Part shown: positions 33,058-41,567 of the stretch, piece after piece
How the letters are laid out: each line of letters opens with the position of its first letter
Position numbering within the stretch: position 1 is the stretch's first letter
Source of the DNA: CATOSD01 sp965203135
Lineage (GTDB): Bacteria; Chloroflexota; Dehalococcoidia; Lucifugimonadales; CATOSD01
Length of the DNA: 64,000 bases
NCBI GenBank assembly: GCA_965203135.1
Contig: CBDBBO010000001.1
Location: forward strand, 1,550,001 to 1,614,000
Direction: 5' to 3'
The notes under the pieces: generated by a model
Told to the model about the DNA's origin: nothing
What the model saw: the letters and a program-made list of their open reading frames with translations, nothing else
Databases searched by the model: none
Program-made: the position numbers and the translations under genes

Positions 33058-33855
33058 ATGACTGCTATCAGGGTTGTCGTACAGGGGGCTTACGGCAAGA
33101 TGGGGCTGGAGACCGTTGGCGCCGTGTGCGGGGACGACGGCATGGAGCTGGTGGGTGCGGTGTCCAGGCGCGGCCGGCCGGGCGACGTGTACGCGCTGCC
33201 GGACGGCTCCGGCGAGGTGCCGCTTTCGGACTCGGTGGCAGACGTTCTCTCTGACGCGGACGTGGTGGTGGATTTCACCAACGCGGAAGGCGCGATGTCG
33301 GCGATACGCGCCGCGACCGCGGGCGGCGCGAACGTCGTCACCGGATCGACCGGGCTGAGCGAGGCGCAGCTCGAGGAGGCCGGACGGCTGGCCGAGGACA
33401 GCGGGCGCTGCGTGATCGTCGCGCCCAACTTCGCGCTCGGAGCGGTGCTGCTCATACACTTGGCCGGCGTTGCCGCTCCCTTCTTCGACTACGCCGACCT
33501 GACCGAGGTCCACCACGAGGCCAAGCTGGACGCCCCTTCGGGCACGGCGCTCGCCATCGCGAGGGCCGCTGCCGCTGCCAGGGGAGAGCCGTTCGTCGCG
33601 CCGGCCGCCGAGACGGAGACGCTGGCCGGGACGCGCGGGGGGACGCTCGACGGGGTGGTCATCCACAGCGGGCGTATGACAGGGCGAGTGGCCCACCACG
33701 AGTTGGTGTTCGGCGCGCTCGGCCAGACGCTGACGCTGCGCCACGACTCCATCAACCGCGAGAGCTTCATGCCGGGCGTGCTGCTGGCCATCCGCCGTTC
33801 CACCGAGATGACCGGGCTGACCGTGGGGCTGGAGAATCTACTGGGCCTCGCCTAA
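33058..33855 (+). CDS. dapB: 4-hydroxy-tetrahydrodipicolinate reductase
   Basis: A 265-residue enzyme of lysine/diaminopimelate synthesis. VVVQGAYGKMGLETV is the NAD(P) loop, VTGSTGLSEAQ and APNFALGAVLL follow, and EVHHEAKLDAPSGTALAIA carries the catalytic His and Lys. The C terminus (INRESFMPGVLLAIRR) is typical. AGGAGG lies 9 bases before the ATG. No other lysine gene is nearby. Confidence 0.94.
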   Translation: MTAIRVVVQGAYGKMGLETVGAVCGDDGMELVGAVSRRGRPGDVYALPDGSGEVPLSDSVADVLSDADVVVDFTNAEGAMSAIRAATAGGANVVTGSTGLSEAQLEEAGRLAEDSGRCVIVAPNFALGAVLLIHLAGVAAPFFDYADLTEVHHEAKLDAPSGTALAIARAAAAARGEPFVAPAAETETLAGTRGGTLDGVVIHSGRMTGRVAHHELVFGALGQTLTLRHDSINRESFMPGVLLAIRRSTEMTGLTVGLENLLGLA

Positions 33856-33858
33856 GAG

Positions 33859-33894
33859 CACCCCACCTTCCCCCTGCGAGGGGGAAGGGACTTC
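33859..33894. repeat. Intergenic palindromic repeat, family A
   Basis: CACCTTCCCCCTGCGAGGG, then GGAAGGGACTTCG: the CTTCCCCC/GGGGGAAG hairpin is kept while the first third of the family is missing. Confidence 0.65.
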
Positions 33895-34018
33895 GAGTGG
33901 GTCTTGGTCGCGCCTCCCGCCAAGCTTGCCACGCCGCACGCGTCGGGTATATGCTAGTCGCGGCGCTGACGCTCACGTCAGCGATAAAGGCAGACTAATC
34001 AAGGAGGTCCAGTCCAGC

Positions 34019-35164
34019 ATGGCTGATCTATCCAGAACGTGCGCCATTGTCGGCGTCGACGAGTCCGACGTCATCGGCAGGGTCGAGGGCAAGTCCAACC
34101 TTCAGCACCACGCTGAGGCGGGCTACAACGCGCTCGCCGACGCCGGGCTGTCGATCAAGGACGTCGACGGTCTTTTCTGCGCAGGCTCTTCCACCCTCAG
34201 CACCGCCGAGTTCATGGGCATACAACCCCGCTACACCGACAGCACGTCGGTCGGCGGCTCGTCGTTCGTCATACACGTGGGCCACGCGGTGGCGGCGATC
34301 AATGCCGGCTACTGCGAGGTGGCGCTGATAACGCACGGCGAGGCGGGTCGCAGTGCGCGCAGCCGGGCGGGCGGCAACGCCGCCGAGCCGGGGTCCCAGT
34401 ACGAGACGCCCTACGGCTTCATCGGCGCGCCCATCAACTACGCGATGGCCGCTCGCAGGTACATGCACCAGTACGGCGAGGACCGCACCCGCCAGGCGAT
34501 GGCGGAGATAGCGGTGGCCACCCGCAAGTGGGCGCAGAAGAACCCCAAGGCCTACATGAAGGACGTGCCGATGTCCTTCGACGACTACCACGAGTCTCGC
34601 TGGATCGCCTGGCCCTTCCACCTGTTCGACTGCTGCCTTGTCACCGACGCCGGCGGCGCGGCGGTGGTCACCACGGCCGAGCGGGCGCGTGACCTGGCCA
34701 AGGACCCGGTCTGGATACTGGGCGCGGCCGAGGGCCACTCGCACAACATCATCAGCCAGATGCCTGACCTGACGCAGACGTGGGGCGTGAACTCCGGGCC
34801 CGCCGCCATGGGCAGGGCGGGAATCACGCACGACGACATCGACCTGGCGATGATCTACGACTCGTTCACCTACACCGTGCTCATCACCCTGGAGAGCCTG
34901 GGCTTCTGCGGGCCGGGCGAGGGCCCCGAGTTCGTGGCCAATCAGCGCACCGCGCCGGGCGGCGACTTCGCGATGAACACCTCCGGCGGCGGCCTTTCAT
35001 ACACCCACTCGGGCATGTACGGCATGTTCCTGATACTGGAGGCGGTGAGGCAGCTTCGCGGCGAGGCCGGCGAGCGGCAGATAGACGACCACAAGATCGC
35101 TCTAATGCACGGCACCGGCGGCTCGCTCTCGTCCACCGGCACCGTGATACTGGCCGCCGACTAG
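34019..35164 (+). CDS. Thiolase-superfamily (SCP-x/Ltp2-like) protein
   Basis: A 381-residue thiolase fold. VDGLFCAGSSTLSTAEFMG, INYAMAARRYMHQYG, DIDLAMIYDSFTYTVL and MNTSGGGLSYTHSGMYG are typical of the SCP-x/Ltp group. At the nucleophile position, where thiolases have Cys, the sequence reads VGGSSFVIHVGHAVAAI, with Ser. With the DUF35 partner directly downstream, this fits the Ltp2-type aldolase that cleaves beta-hydroxyacyl-CoA without an active Cys, better than a true thiolase. AAGGAGGT (34001-34008) sits 10 bases before the ATG. The CoA substrate is unknown. Confidence 0.82.
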   Translation: MADLSRTCAIVGVDESDVIGRVEGKSNLQHHAEAGYNALADAGLSIKDVDGLFCAGSSTLSTAEFMGIQPRYTDSTSVGGSSFVIHVGHAVAAINAGYCEVALITHGEAGRSARSRAGGNAAEPGSQYETPYGFIGAPINYAMAARRYMHQYGEDRTRQAMAEIAVATRKWAQKNPKAYMKDVPMSFDDYHESRWIAWPFHLFDCCLVTDAGGAAVVTTAERARDLAKDPVWILGAAEGHSHNIISQMPDLTQTWGVNSGPAAMGRAGITHDDIDLAMIYDSFTYTVLITLESLGFCGPGEGPEFVANQRTAPGGDFAMNTSGGGLSYTHSGMYGMFLILEAVRQLRGEAGERQIDDHKIALMHGTGGSLSSTGTVILAAD

Positions 35165-35215
35165 GGCCCGCCGGAGCTTCCGAACTCCCACGAACGACTA
35201 CAACAGGAGATTTCG

Positions 35216-35632
35216 ATGACCCAGCAGTACAACAAGCCCATCCCGGTGCCGCAAGGCGAGTCCGACGTGTACTGGAACAAGGCCAAGGAACACGAACTCT
35301 GGCTGCGGCGCTGCAACGAGAGCGGCAAGGCCTACTTCTACCCGCGCGACATCTCGCCGTTCACCTTCTCCCGGGACACCGAGTGGATAAAGGCCAGCGG
35401 CAACGCGACGCTCTACACCTACGCGATAGTCCACCGGGCGCCGCATCCCGGCTTCGTCGGGGACGTGCCTTTCGTTCCCGCCATCGTGGAGCTGGAGGAA
35501 GGCCCGCGAATGCCGACCAACATCGTGATGGACGACCCGACGCCTGAGAAGCTGCAGATCGGGATGCCCCTCAAGGTGGTGTTCGAGGACATCACCGACA
35601 CCATCGCGCTGCCCAAGTTCGCGCCCGCTTAG
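35216..35632 (+). CDS. DUF35 OB-fold protein, zinc ribbon mostly lost
   Basis: A 138-residue OB-fold protein that partners with thiolase-like enzymes. The N-terminal ribbon keeps only one Cys (LRRCNESGKAYFYPRD), so the usual four-Cys zinc site is absent. GNATLYTYAIVHRAPHPGF and FVPAIVELEEGPRMPTNIV make the OB barrel. It starts 51 bases after the thiolase-like gene and should form a complex with it. Confidence 0.85.
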   Translation: MTQQYNKPIPVPQGESDVYWNKAKEHELWLRRCNESGKAYFYPRDISPFTFSRDTEWIKASGNATLYTYAIVHRAPHPGFVGDVPFVPAIVELEEGPRMPTNIVMDDPTPEKLQIGMPLKVVFEDITDTIALPKFAPA

Positions 35633-35760
35633 CGCAGCATCTACGTACCAGCCGACGGGTCGTGGGGGTATGCCTCGCGACCCGTCCGTGCGCACTCCCT
35701 CACGTCCGCGCCGCACTGCGGCGGTTAACCCTGGGGGCGCTACTACGAAAGAGGTGACTT

Positions 35761-36408
35761 ATGGGCGCCAACCACGATGACGCATCCCACGACGACCACC
35801 CCGGCATGCTGGGGGACTCGGCGCTGAGCGAGCGCGCCAAGCGCGCCCTCGCTATCAGGGAACTGCTGCTGGAGAAGGGAATCATCGACGCCGACGACGT
35901 GCGGCGCAGGGCCGACGAGCTTCACCGCCGCTCACCCGCCGACGGCGCGAAGGTGGTGGCGCGGGCCTGGGTGGATGCCGGCTTCAAGGTCCGGCTGCTG
36001 GACGACGCCAAGGCGGCGGTGGCCGAGCTAGGCTACACGCTGCCCCACGACGCCGAGCTTGCCGTGGTGGAAAACACCGATGAGCTGCACAACTTGGTGG
36101 TGTGCACGCTATGCTCGTGCTATCCCACCACGCTGCTGGGGCCTCCTCCGGACTGGTACAAGAGCCTGGCGTACCGATCGAGGGCCGTCAGGGAGCCGCG
36201 CGCGGTGATGGCCGAGTTCGGCTTCACGCCCGCCGACGGCGTGGAGGTGCGCGTACTGGACAGCACCGCCGACCTGCGCTATCTGGTGCTGCCGGCGCGT
36301 CCCGCCGGCAGTGAGGGCATGAGCGAGGAGGAGCTGGCGGGCCTGGTGACGCGCGACAGCATGGTGGGCGTGACGGCCGCCGAGTCGCCGCAGGCGGCGG
36401 CGGTGTAG
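35761..36408 (+). CDS. Nitrile hydratase alpha-subunit family protein (orphan)
   Basis: A 215-residue protein. The metal-binding motif VVCTLCSCYP (C-x2-C-S-C) is complete; Thr between the first cysteines suggests the cobalt type. Flanking ARAWVDAGFKVRLLDDAKAA and WYKSLAYRSRAVREPRAVM are typical alpha-subunit segments with the two Arg that contact the claw. No beta subunit, fused or separate, is in the window. It lies 128 bases after DUF35 on the same strand. Nitrile hydratases and thiocyanate hydrolases use this subunit, so the substrate is open. Confidence 0.87.
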   Translation: MGANHDDASHDDHPGMLGDSALSERAKRALAIRELLLEKGIIDADDVRRRADELHRRSPADGAKVVARAWVDAGFKVRLLDDAKAAVAELGYTLPHDAELAVVENTDELHNLVVCTLCSCYPTTLLGPPPDWYKSLAYRSRAVREPRAVMAEFGFTPADGVEVRVLDSTADLRYLVLPARPAGSEGMSEEELAGLVTRDSMVGVTAAESPQAAAV

Positions 36409-36431
36409 GCCCTGCCGACAGACACGAAACG

Positions 36432-36462
36432 GGGGCAGCCCCGAATGGGACCGCCCCCGCTG
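36432..36462. terminator. Hairpin between convergent genes
   Basis: GGGGGC, 16-base loop with a further GGGAC/GCCCC possibility, GCCCCC, near 36434-36461. It sits between the nitrile hydratase and hsp20 genes, which converge. Confidence 0.4.
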
Positions 36463-36479
36463 AGCCGTCGCCAGTCAGG

Positions 36480-36917
36480 CTAGCCGACTGTGAGAGACAG
36501 CTTCCTGGCCTTCTTGGACTCCAGCTTGGGGAAGCTGATGGTCACGACGCCGTTGTCGTAGCTGGTCTCCGCCCTGTCCACGTCGACCGTGTCGGGCAGC
36601 CGGAGCGCGCGGTGGAAGCTGCCGCTCCTGCGCTCTCGCATCAGGAAGTCTCCCTCCTCCGTCTCGTCCTCGGACTCCGTCTGGCCCCGGATGGTGAGCA
36701 CGTCGTTCTCGACGGTGATCTGGATGTCGCCGGGGGCGACGCCCGGCACGGACGCGCGCACCTCGATGTCGTCGCCCTTCCTCACCACGTCCAGAGGCAC
36801 GGCCCAGGCCTCGAATCCGCCGCTCTCGGCGGGGCCCTGGTAGCCCCTCCAGATCCGGTTCATCGTGTCCTGCATCTGCCTCAGCTCGCCGAACGGGTCC
36901 CAACGCTGCATAGTCAT
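36480..36917 (-). CDS. Small heat-shock protein, Hsp20/alpha-crystallin
   Basis: A 145-residue chaperone that holds unfolding proteins. The alpha-crystallin domain (about 45-135) has DIEVRASVPGVAPGDIQITVENDVLTIRG and SFHRALRLPDTVD; VVTISFPK and the C-terminal ARKLSLTV follow. ATG 36917 has GGAGG at 8 bases; an upstream in-frame ATG at 36980 lies over the -10 box. It is divergent from dnaJ–hspR with a perfect consensus promoter. Confidence 0.93.
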   Translation of the reverse strand: MTMQRWDPFGELRQMQDTMNRIWRGYQGPAESGGFEAWAVPLDVVRKGDDIEVRASVPGVAPGDIQITVENDVLTIRGQTESEDETEEGDFLMRERRSGSFHRALRLPDTVDVDRAETSYDNGVVTISFPKLESKKARKLSLTVG

Positions 36918-36985
36918 GTGTGTAACCTCCTGGATTGTGGTATTGCTTGATTGCCGTCGAAGCACGTTTGCTTCGTACAACTAGT

Positions 36986-37014
36986 ATTATACGTCTGTAT
37001 TTGTATAGTGTCAA
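36986..37014 (-). promoter_or_regulatory. Perfect consensus promoter of hsp20
   Basis: Minus strand: TTGACA (37014-37009), 17-base spacer, TATAAT (36991-36986); both boxes are 6/6. An inverted repeat TTTGTAT (37000-37006)/ATACAAA (37023-37029) overlaps the -35 box and is a candidate operator. No clear HAIR site (CTTGAGT-N7-ACTCAAG) was found. Confidence 0.88.
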
Positions 37015-37055
37015 TAGAGTTAATACAAACACTGCAAGAATCGTTGTGCCCGCGT

Positions 37056-37083
37056 TTGACCTATGCTAGACTTGGGGTGTAAT
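37056..37083 (+). promoter_or_regulatory. Promoter of dnaJ–hspR
   Basis: TTGACC at 37056-37061 (5/6), 16-base spacer, TGTAAT at 37078-37083 (5/6). The start codon is at 37106, so the leader is only about 15 bases. Confidence 0.65.
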
Positions 37084-37105
37084 CCCCTTTCGTGCTGAGG
37101 CAGCG

Positions 37106-37993
37106 ATGGCGACCTATTATGAAACGCTGGGCGTTTCGAAAGACGCAAGTGAGAAGGATATTCGGCAGGCGTACCGGCGCCTGGCGCGCCAGCATCACCC
37201 CGACCTGAACCCGAACGACGACGAGGCCGAGCGCCAGTTCAAGAAGATCAATGAGGCCTACGAGGTGCTGTCCGACGCGGACAACCGCGAGAAGTACGAC
37301 CGCTACGGCGACATGTGGCGGCAGGCCGACGACATCGAGGCGCAGCGGTCCCACGGCGGGCCCCGCACCTACACCTGGACGACCGGCGGCCAGTCCCCCG
37401 GCGGCGTGGATGCGGACTTCGACCTTGGCGATATTCTCGGCGGGCTCGGCGATCTCTTTGGTGGCGGTGGACGGGAGAGGCCCCGGGGCAGGCAGCGCGC
37501 CAACGTCGCTGTGACGGTGTCGCTGGAGGAGGCGTTCGCGGGCGCCAAGCGGCGGGTGTTCGCGCCGGACGGCGGCGGGGCCAGGCGGATCGAGGTGAGC
37601 ATACCGCCGGGCGTGGACAACGGCTCGGTGGTGCGCATCTCGCTCGACTCCGGCGCCGAGCTCTACCTGAACGTCACGGTGTCGCCGCACACGCGGTTCA
37701 GGCGCAAGGGCAGCGACCTGGAGGTGGACACGCCGGTGCCGCTGGCGGACACGGTGCTGGGCGGTGAGATCGACCTGCGCACGCTGGGCGGCCGGCTGCG
37801 GCTGCGGATTCCCCCGGAGTCGCAGAACGGGCAGCGCATCCGGCTGTCGGGCCAGGGGATGCCCAGGCTCGGGGAGCCGGAGAAGCGGGGCGACCTGTAC
37901 GCGATAGTCCGGCCGCGGATGCCTGAGAGCGTGACCGACGACGAGCGGGAGCTTTTCGAGAGGCTGCGGGAGATTCAGGCGAGTAAGGGTTAG
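37106..37993 (+). CDS. dnaJ: DnaJ-type co-chaperone without zinc finger (CbpA-like)
   Basis: A 295-residue J-protein. The J domain (1-70) has YYETLGVSKDASEKDIRQAY and the HPD motif (QHHPDLNP). A Gly/Phe-rich linker (GDILGGLGDLFGGGGRER) follows, then two C-terminal substrate domains (VNVAVTVSLEEAF-like, GAKRRVF, and IRLSGQGMPRLG). The CxxCxGxG zinc region is absent, so it is a class B protein like CbpA. It activates DnaK, which is not in the window. hspR starts 4 bases after its stop. Confidence 0.93.
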   Translation: MATYYETLGVSKDASEKDIRQAYRRLARQHHPDLNPNDDEAERQFKKINEAYEVLSDADNREKYDRYGDMWRQADDIEAQRSHGGPRTYTWTTGGQSPGGVDADFDLGDILGGLGDLFGGGGRERPRGRQRANVAVTVSLEEAFAGAKRRVFAPDGGGARRIEVSIPPGVDNGSVVRISLDSGAELYLNVTVSPHTRFRRKGSDLEVDTPVPLADTVLGGEIDLRTLGGRLRLRIPPESQNGQRIRLSGQGMPRLGEPEKRGDLYAIVRPRMPESVTDDERELFERLREIQASKG

Positions 37994-37997
37994 GGTG

Positions 37998-38327
37998 ATG
38001 GCAGACATGTTCAGCCGCGACGAGCCAGTGTTCATAATCAGCGTAGCGGCGCAGATGCTGGAAGTGCAGGCGCAGACGCTGCGCTACTACGAGCGGCTGG
38101 GCCTGGTGAAGCCGCAGCGCACCAGGGGCAACCAGCGGGTGTACTCCCACAACGACCTTGACAGGGTGCGCCGGATACGGCGGCTGATGGACGACCTGGG
38201 CGTGAACCTGGCGGGCGTCGAGGTGCTGCTCAACTTGCTCGACCGGCTGCAGGAGGCGGAGTCGAAGATCGCGCGGCTGGAGGCGGAGAACGAGGGGTTG
38301 CGAAAGCTGCTGAACGCGATGAGTTGA
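37998..38327 (+). CDS. hspR: MerR-family heat-shock regulator HspR
   Basis: A 109-residue regulator. VFIISVAAQMLEVQAQTLRYYERLGL is the MerR helix-turn-helix; TRGNQRVYSHNDLDRVRRIRRLM and GVNLAGVEVLLNLLDRL are typical of HspR. The C-terminal coiled coil gives dimers. HspR usually represses heat-shock genes together with DnaK; the nearby hsp20 and dnaJ promoters are obvious targets. The start is ATG 37998 (GTG 37995 is in frame just before it). Confidence 0.9.
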   Translation: MADMFSRDEPVFIISVAAQMLEVQAQTLRYYERLGLVKPQRTRGNQRVYSHNDLDRVRRIRRLMDDLGVNLAGVEVLLNLLDRLQEAESKIARLEAENEGLRKLLNAMS

Positions 38328-38335
38328 GGGTAGAC

Positions 38336-38460
38336 TTCCACCCCCATCCTAGCCTTCCCCCGTCAAGGGGGAAGGGACAGACGCGGGGGGTGAGGCCTTT
38401 CACCCCCCACCGCCCCTGGATTCCGGCTCGGGGGCCGGAATCCAGGGGCGGTGGAGGGCG
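38336..38460. repeat. Family A repeat plus a 21-bp perfect hairpin
   Basis: 38336-38378 is a family A copy. It is followed by a 21-bp perfect inverted repeat: 38407-38427 with 38434-38454, loop TCGGGG, core CCCTGGATTCCGGC. It lies between hspR and the convergent pnp gene and could end transcription from both sides. Confidence 0.75.
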
Positions 38461-38482
38461 GGGGGAAGGGACCTGGTGGTGG

Positions 38483-40726
38483 CTAGCCTCTTCGGGGGCC
38501 GCCGCGCCCGCCGCCGCCGCGGGGGCCGCCACGTCCGCCCCGGCGGTCGCCGCCGTTGGACCTGCGGCCCTGCGGCCGGTAGCCTCCACGGTCGCGGTCT
38601 CGTCCGCCGCCACCGCCCCGGGCCATCGCCGGCTGGGCGTCGGGGTCGAACTCCTCGCCCAGGAGCAGCGCTTTGCGCGATAGGTTGATGCGTCCCATCG
38701 AGTCGATCTCGCGGACCACTACGGTAATCTCATCGCCGACGTCGACCTCGTCCTCGACCTGGGCCACGTGGTGCTCGGACAGCTCGCTGATGTGGACGAG
38801 GCCGTCCTTGCCGGGCAGGATTTCGACGAAGGCGCCGAAGTTCATCAGTCTCACGACCTTGCCGGTGTAGATGTCGCCCACCTTCACCTCGCGGGTGAGG
38901 TCTTCGACCATCTGCACGGCCCTGGCCGCGGAGTCCCCGTCTGCCGAGCCGATCACCACTGTGCCGTCGTCTGAGACGTCGACGGTCGCGCCGGTGGCCT
39001 CGACGATGCCGCGTATGGTCTTGCCGCTCGGGCCAATGACGGCTCCGATCTTGTCCACGGGTATGCGGACCTGGAGCACGCGCGGGGCGTGCGGGCTGAG
39101 CTCGGGGCGGCTCTCGGACAGGGTCTCGGAGATGCGCTCGAGGATGTGCAGGCGCGCCTCCTTGGCCTGCTCCAGCGCGTCGCGGCAGACGTCGAGGCTG
39201 ATGCTCTTCAGCTTGATGTCGAGCTGGATGGCGGTGATGCCCTCGGTGGTGCCGGCCACCTTGAAGTCCATGTCGCCTATGTGGTCTTCCTTGCCCTGGA
39301 TGTCGGTGAGGGTGACGTAGCGGCCATCGTCGCCGGTAACTAGGCCGACGGAGATGCCGGCGACCGGGGCCTTGATGGGAATACCGGCGTCCATGAGGGC
39401 GAGGGTGCCCGCGCAGACGCTGCCCATGGAGGTGCTGCCGTTGGAGCTGAGCACCTCGGTGACGATCCTGATGGTGTACGGGAAATCGTCCTCGGAGGGC
39501 AGCACGGAGGTGAGAGCGCGTTCGGCGAGAGCGCCGTGGCCGATCTCACGGCGGCCGGGCGAGCCTACGCGGCGGGCCTCGCCGGTGGAGTACGGCGGGA
39601 AGTTGTAGTGTAGCAGGAAGCGCTTGGTGTCCTCGGGGCTGAGGGTGTCGAGCTTCTGCGCGTCCCCCACCGAGCCGAGCGTCACCACGCCCAGCACCTG
39701 GGTCTCGCCGCGGGTGAACAGGCCGGTGCCGTGGGTGCGGGGCAGCAGGCTCACCTCGGACGAGATGGGGCGAATTTCCCTCAGGCCGCGGCCGTCGGGG
39801 CGCTTGCTGTCGTCCAGTATGACGCGGCGGAGCGCCTCTTCCTCGGCGACCTCGAAGGCGCTGGACACGTCGCCGCGGTCGTACTCGTCCGCCAGCTGGC
39901 CGGCCAACTCCTCTCGGAGAGCGGCGACCCCCTCGTCCTGCTCGTCGCCGTCGGTGGAGCGCAGCAGCGAGTAGAGGCGCTCGTGGGCGTTCTCGGCCAT
40001 CCAGTCGTCGAGGCTTTCGGGGTGGAGCTTGGAATCGTAGCCCGCCTTGGGCTTGCCGAACTCGCAGGCGGCCTCTTCCTGGAGGGCTATCACGTCCTGG
40101 TTGGTCTCTTGCGCTCGCTCGATGGCCTCCTGCACCAGGTCTTCGGGCATCTCGGTCACACCGGCCTCGATCATAACGACGCCGTCCCGGGTGCCCGCGA
40201 CGATGATGTCGAGGGTGCTGGCTTCGAGCTGGGTGTAGGTGGGGTTGACCACGAATCTGCCGTTGACGTAGCCCATGCGGGTCACGCCGACGGGGCCCTC
40301 GAAGGGGATGTCGGAGACCGACAGGGCCGCCGAGGCGCCCATGAGGCAGAGGACGTCCAGGGGGGTTTCCTGGTCGATGGAGAGCGGCGTGAGGATGACC
40401 TGGACCTCGTTGCGGAATCCCTTGGGGAAGAGCGGTCGCAGGGGCCGGTCGGTGAGCCTTGCGATGAGAATGCCGTGGGTGCTGGGCCTGCCCTCGCGGC
40501 GGAAGAAGCTGCCGGGGATCTTGCCCCTGGCGTAGAGGCGCTCCTCGAACTCGATTGTGAGGGGGAAGAAGTCGATGCCTTCCCGGGGTCTGCTCATTGT
40601 GGCGGTTGCGAGTATGACGCAGTCGCCGGATCGAACGAGGACGGAGCCGTTGGCCTTCTGGGCCAGCTTGCCGCCCTCCAGAGTGATAGTTTCAGCGCCG
40701 ATTTCCCGGCTAAAGCTGAACGACAT
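38483..40726 (-). CDS. pnp: Polyribonucleotide nucleotidyltransferase
   Basis: A 747-residue phosphorolytic 3'-exoribonuclease. Two RNase PH domains are visible (N-terminal, and central with VLGVVTLGS, SMGSVCAGTLALMDAG and GDMDFKVAGT), then a KH domain (IPVDKIGAVIGPSGKTIRGI) and S1 domain (VGDIYTGKVVRLMNFGAFVEILPGK). The tail after about residue 700 is an RGG-rich segment not universal in the family; it probably binds RNA. AGGAGGT precedes the ATG at 12 bases. It lies downstream of rpsO on the same strand, the common order. Confidence 0.95.
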   Translation of the reverse strand: MSFSFSREIGAETITLEGGKLAQKANGSVLVRSGDCVILATATMSRPREGIDFFPLTIEFEERLYARGKIPGSFFRREGRPSTHGILIARLTDRPLRPLFPKGFRNEVQVILTPLSIDQETPLDVLCLMGASAALSVSDIPFEGPVGVTRMGYVNGRFVVNPTYTQLEASTLDIIVAGTRDGVVMIEAGVTEMPEDLVQEAIERAQETNQDVIALQEEAACEFGKPKAGYDSKLHPESLDDWMAENAHERLYSLLRSTDGDEQDEGVAALREELAGQLADEYDRGDVSSAFEVAEEEALRRVILDDSKRPDGRGLREIRPISSEVSLLPRTHGTGLFTRGETQVLGVVTLGSVGDAQKLDTLSPEDTKRFLLHYNFPPYSTGEARRVGSPGRREIGHGALAERALTSVLPSEDDFPYTIRIVTEVLSSNGSTSMGSVCAGTLALMDAGIPIKAPVAGISVGLVTGDDGRYVTLTDIQGKEDHIGDMDFKVAGTTEGITAIQLDIKLKSISLDVCRDALEQAKEARLHILERISETLSESRPELSPHAPRVLQVRIPVDKIGAVIGPSGKTIRGIVEATGATVDVSDDGTVVIGSADGDSAARAVQMVEDLTREVKVGDIYTGKVVRLMNFGAFVEILPGKDGLVHISELSEHHVAQVEDEVDVGDEITVVVREIDSMGRINLSRKALLLGEEFDPDAQPAMARGGGGGRDRDRGGYRPQGRRSNGGDRRGGRGGPRGGGGRGGPRRG

Positions 40727-40777
40727 GAGAGTACGGTACCTCCTAGCGGTGGTGGGGAACCCGGCAGATAGAAAGAA

Positions 40778-40798
40778 AGCTCCGAGTGATTCGGAGCT
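40778..40798 (-). terminator. Intrinsic terminator of rpsO
   Basis: AGCTCCGA/TCGGAGCT, an 8-bp stem (40798-40791 with 40785-40778) followed on the minus strand by TTTCTTTCT. It overlaps the rpsO stop codon. Attenuation between rpsO and pnp is likely. Confidence 0.75.
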
Positions 40799-41060
40799 AT
40801 CTTCTCAGCCCAAGCCTGGCAATGAGAGCCCGGTAGCGGCCTACGTCTTCCCTGTTGAGATAGCGGAGTAACCTACGGCGACGGCCCACCATCTTTAGCA
40901 GTCCTCGGCGGGTTGACTCGTCGTGGTTGTGTATCCTGAGGTGCTGAGTCAACTCGGTAATACGTTTCGTCAGCAGCGCTACCTGAAGTTCAGCGGAACC
41001 GGTGTCGTTTTCGTGAGTACGGTACTCTTCGATTACGGCCTGTTTCTCAGCCTTGTCCAA
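40797..41060 (-). CDS. rpsO: Small ribosomal subunit protein uS15
   Basis: An 87-residue protein: KQAVIEEYRTHENDTGSAELQ, VALLTKRITELTQHLRIHNHD, and STRRGLLKMVGRRRRLLRYL are diagnostic. It binds 16S rRNA early in assembly. TTG 41060 has AGGAG 7 bases upstream; a longer frame to 41228 crosses the promoter and is rejected. Confidence 0.94.
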   Translation of the reverse strand: MDKAEKQAVIEEYRTHENDTGSAELQVALLTKRITELTQHLRIHNHDESTRRGLLKMVGRRRRLLRYLNREDVGRYRALIARLGLRR

Positions 41061-41182
41061 ACCCTTCTCCTGGGTCCCTCGATATGGGTGATTTGGTTGC
41101 GGTTTCGGTGTCGCCCGGGCGTTCGTTCGCGCTCCGGGGCGAGGTTGTTTGTTGGCGTAGTGGTGGTTGATATTTCTGATGG

Positions 41183-41211
41183 ATTGTACCACTTGGGCGC
41201 TGATAAGGCAA
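41183..41211 (-). promoter_or_regulatory. Promoter of rpsO
   Basis: Minus strand: TTGCCT (41211-41206, 4/6), 17-base spacer, TACAAT (41188-41183, 5/6). The leader of about 115 bases could carry S15 autoregulatory structure. Confidence 0.6.
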
Positions 41212-41221
41212 TTGCAGGGCG

Positions 41222-41250
41222 CTCTCAACCCTCACCCTTGGGAGAGGGGA
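41222..41250. repeat. Intergenic repeat, family B (short copy)
   Basis: CTCTCAACCCTCACCC, then TTGGGAGAGGGG; shares CTCACC and GGGAGAGG with copies at 2470 and 58790. Confidence 0.5.
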
Positions 41251-41567
41251 CTGAGGCACCTCCAGACGGCGGCTGTCGGAGCGCGTTACAAAGTGAGCCT
41301 TTGCCGGAAGTGTTCCATTTCGTGCCTTTCGTAGCTGGGGCCTGTAACGAATTAGCGGGTCTCCGCGACTGAACCGTCACGAATTCGGGCTTTCCGGGCG
41401 GGAATTCGATGGGTTCGGGAGCGAAACGGGACTGGGCGTCTCGCGGGATCAGCCGGGCGTGCGACAGGGGCGCTTCGGTTGTTAAGGTTGGCACGTGGGG
41501 AGAATAGCACGGATGTGCGGTGGTGTCAATGGCCGCATGACATCAAAATTATGGTTACCGAGGTGGG

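Noticed and set aside
35700..36480. A nitrile hydratase beta subunit next to the alpha gene
   Set aside because: No frame with beta-subunit features upstream or downstream; the space is filled by DUF35 and hsp20.
36930..37105. HAIR operator for HspR
   Set aside because: No CTTGAGT-N7-ACTCAAG or close variant; only a TTTGTAT/ATACAAA inverted repeat was seen.
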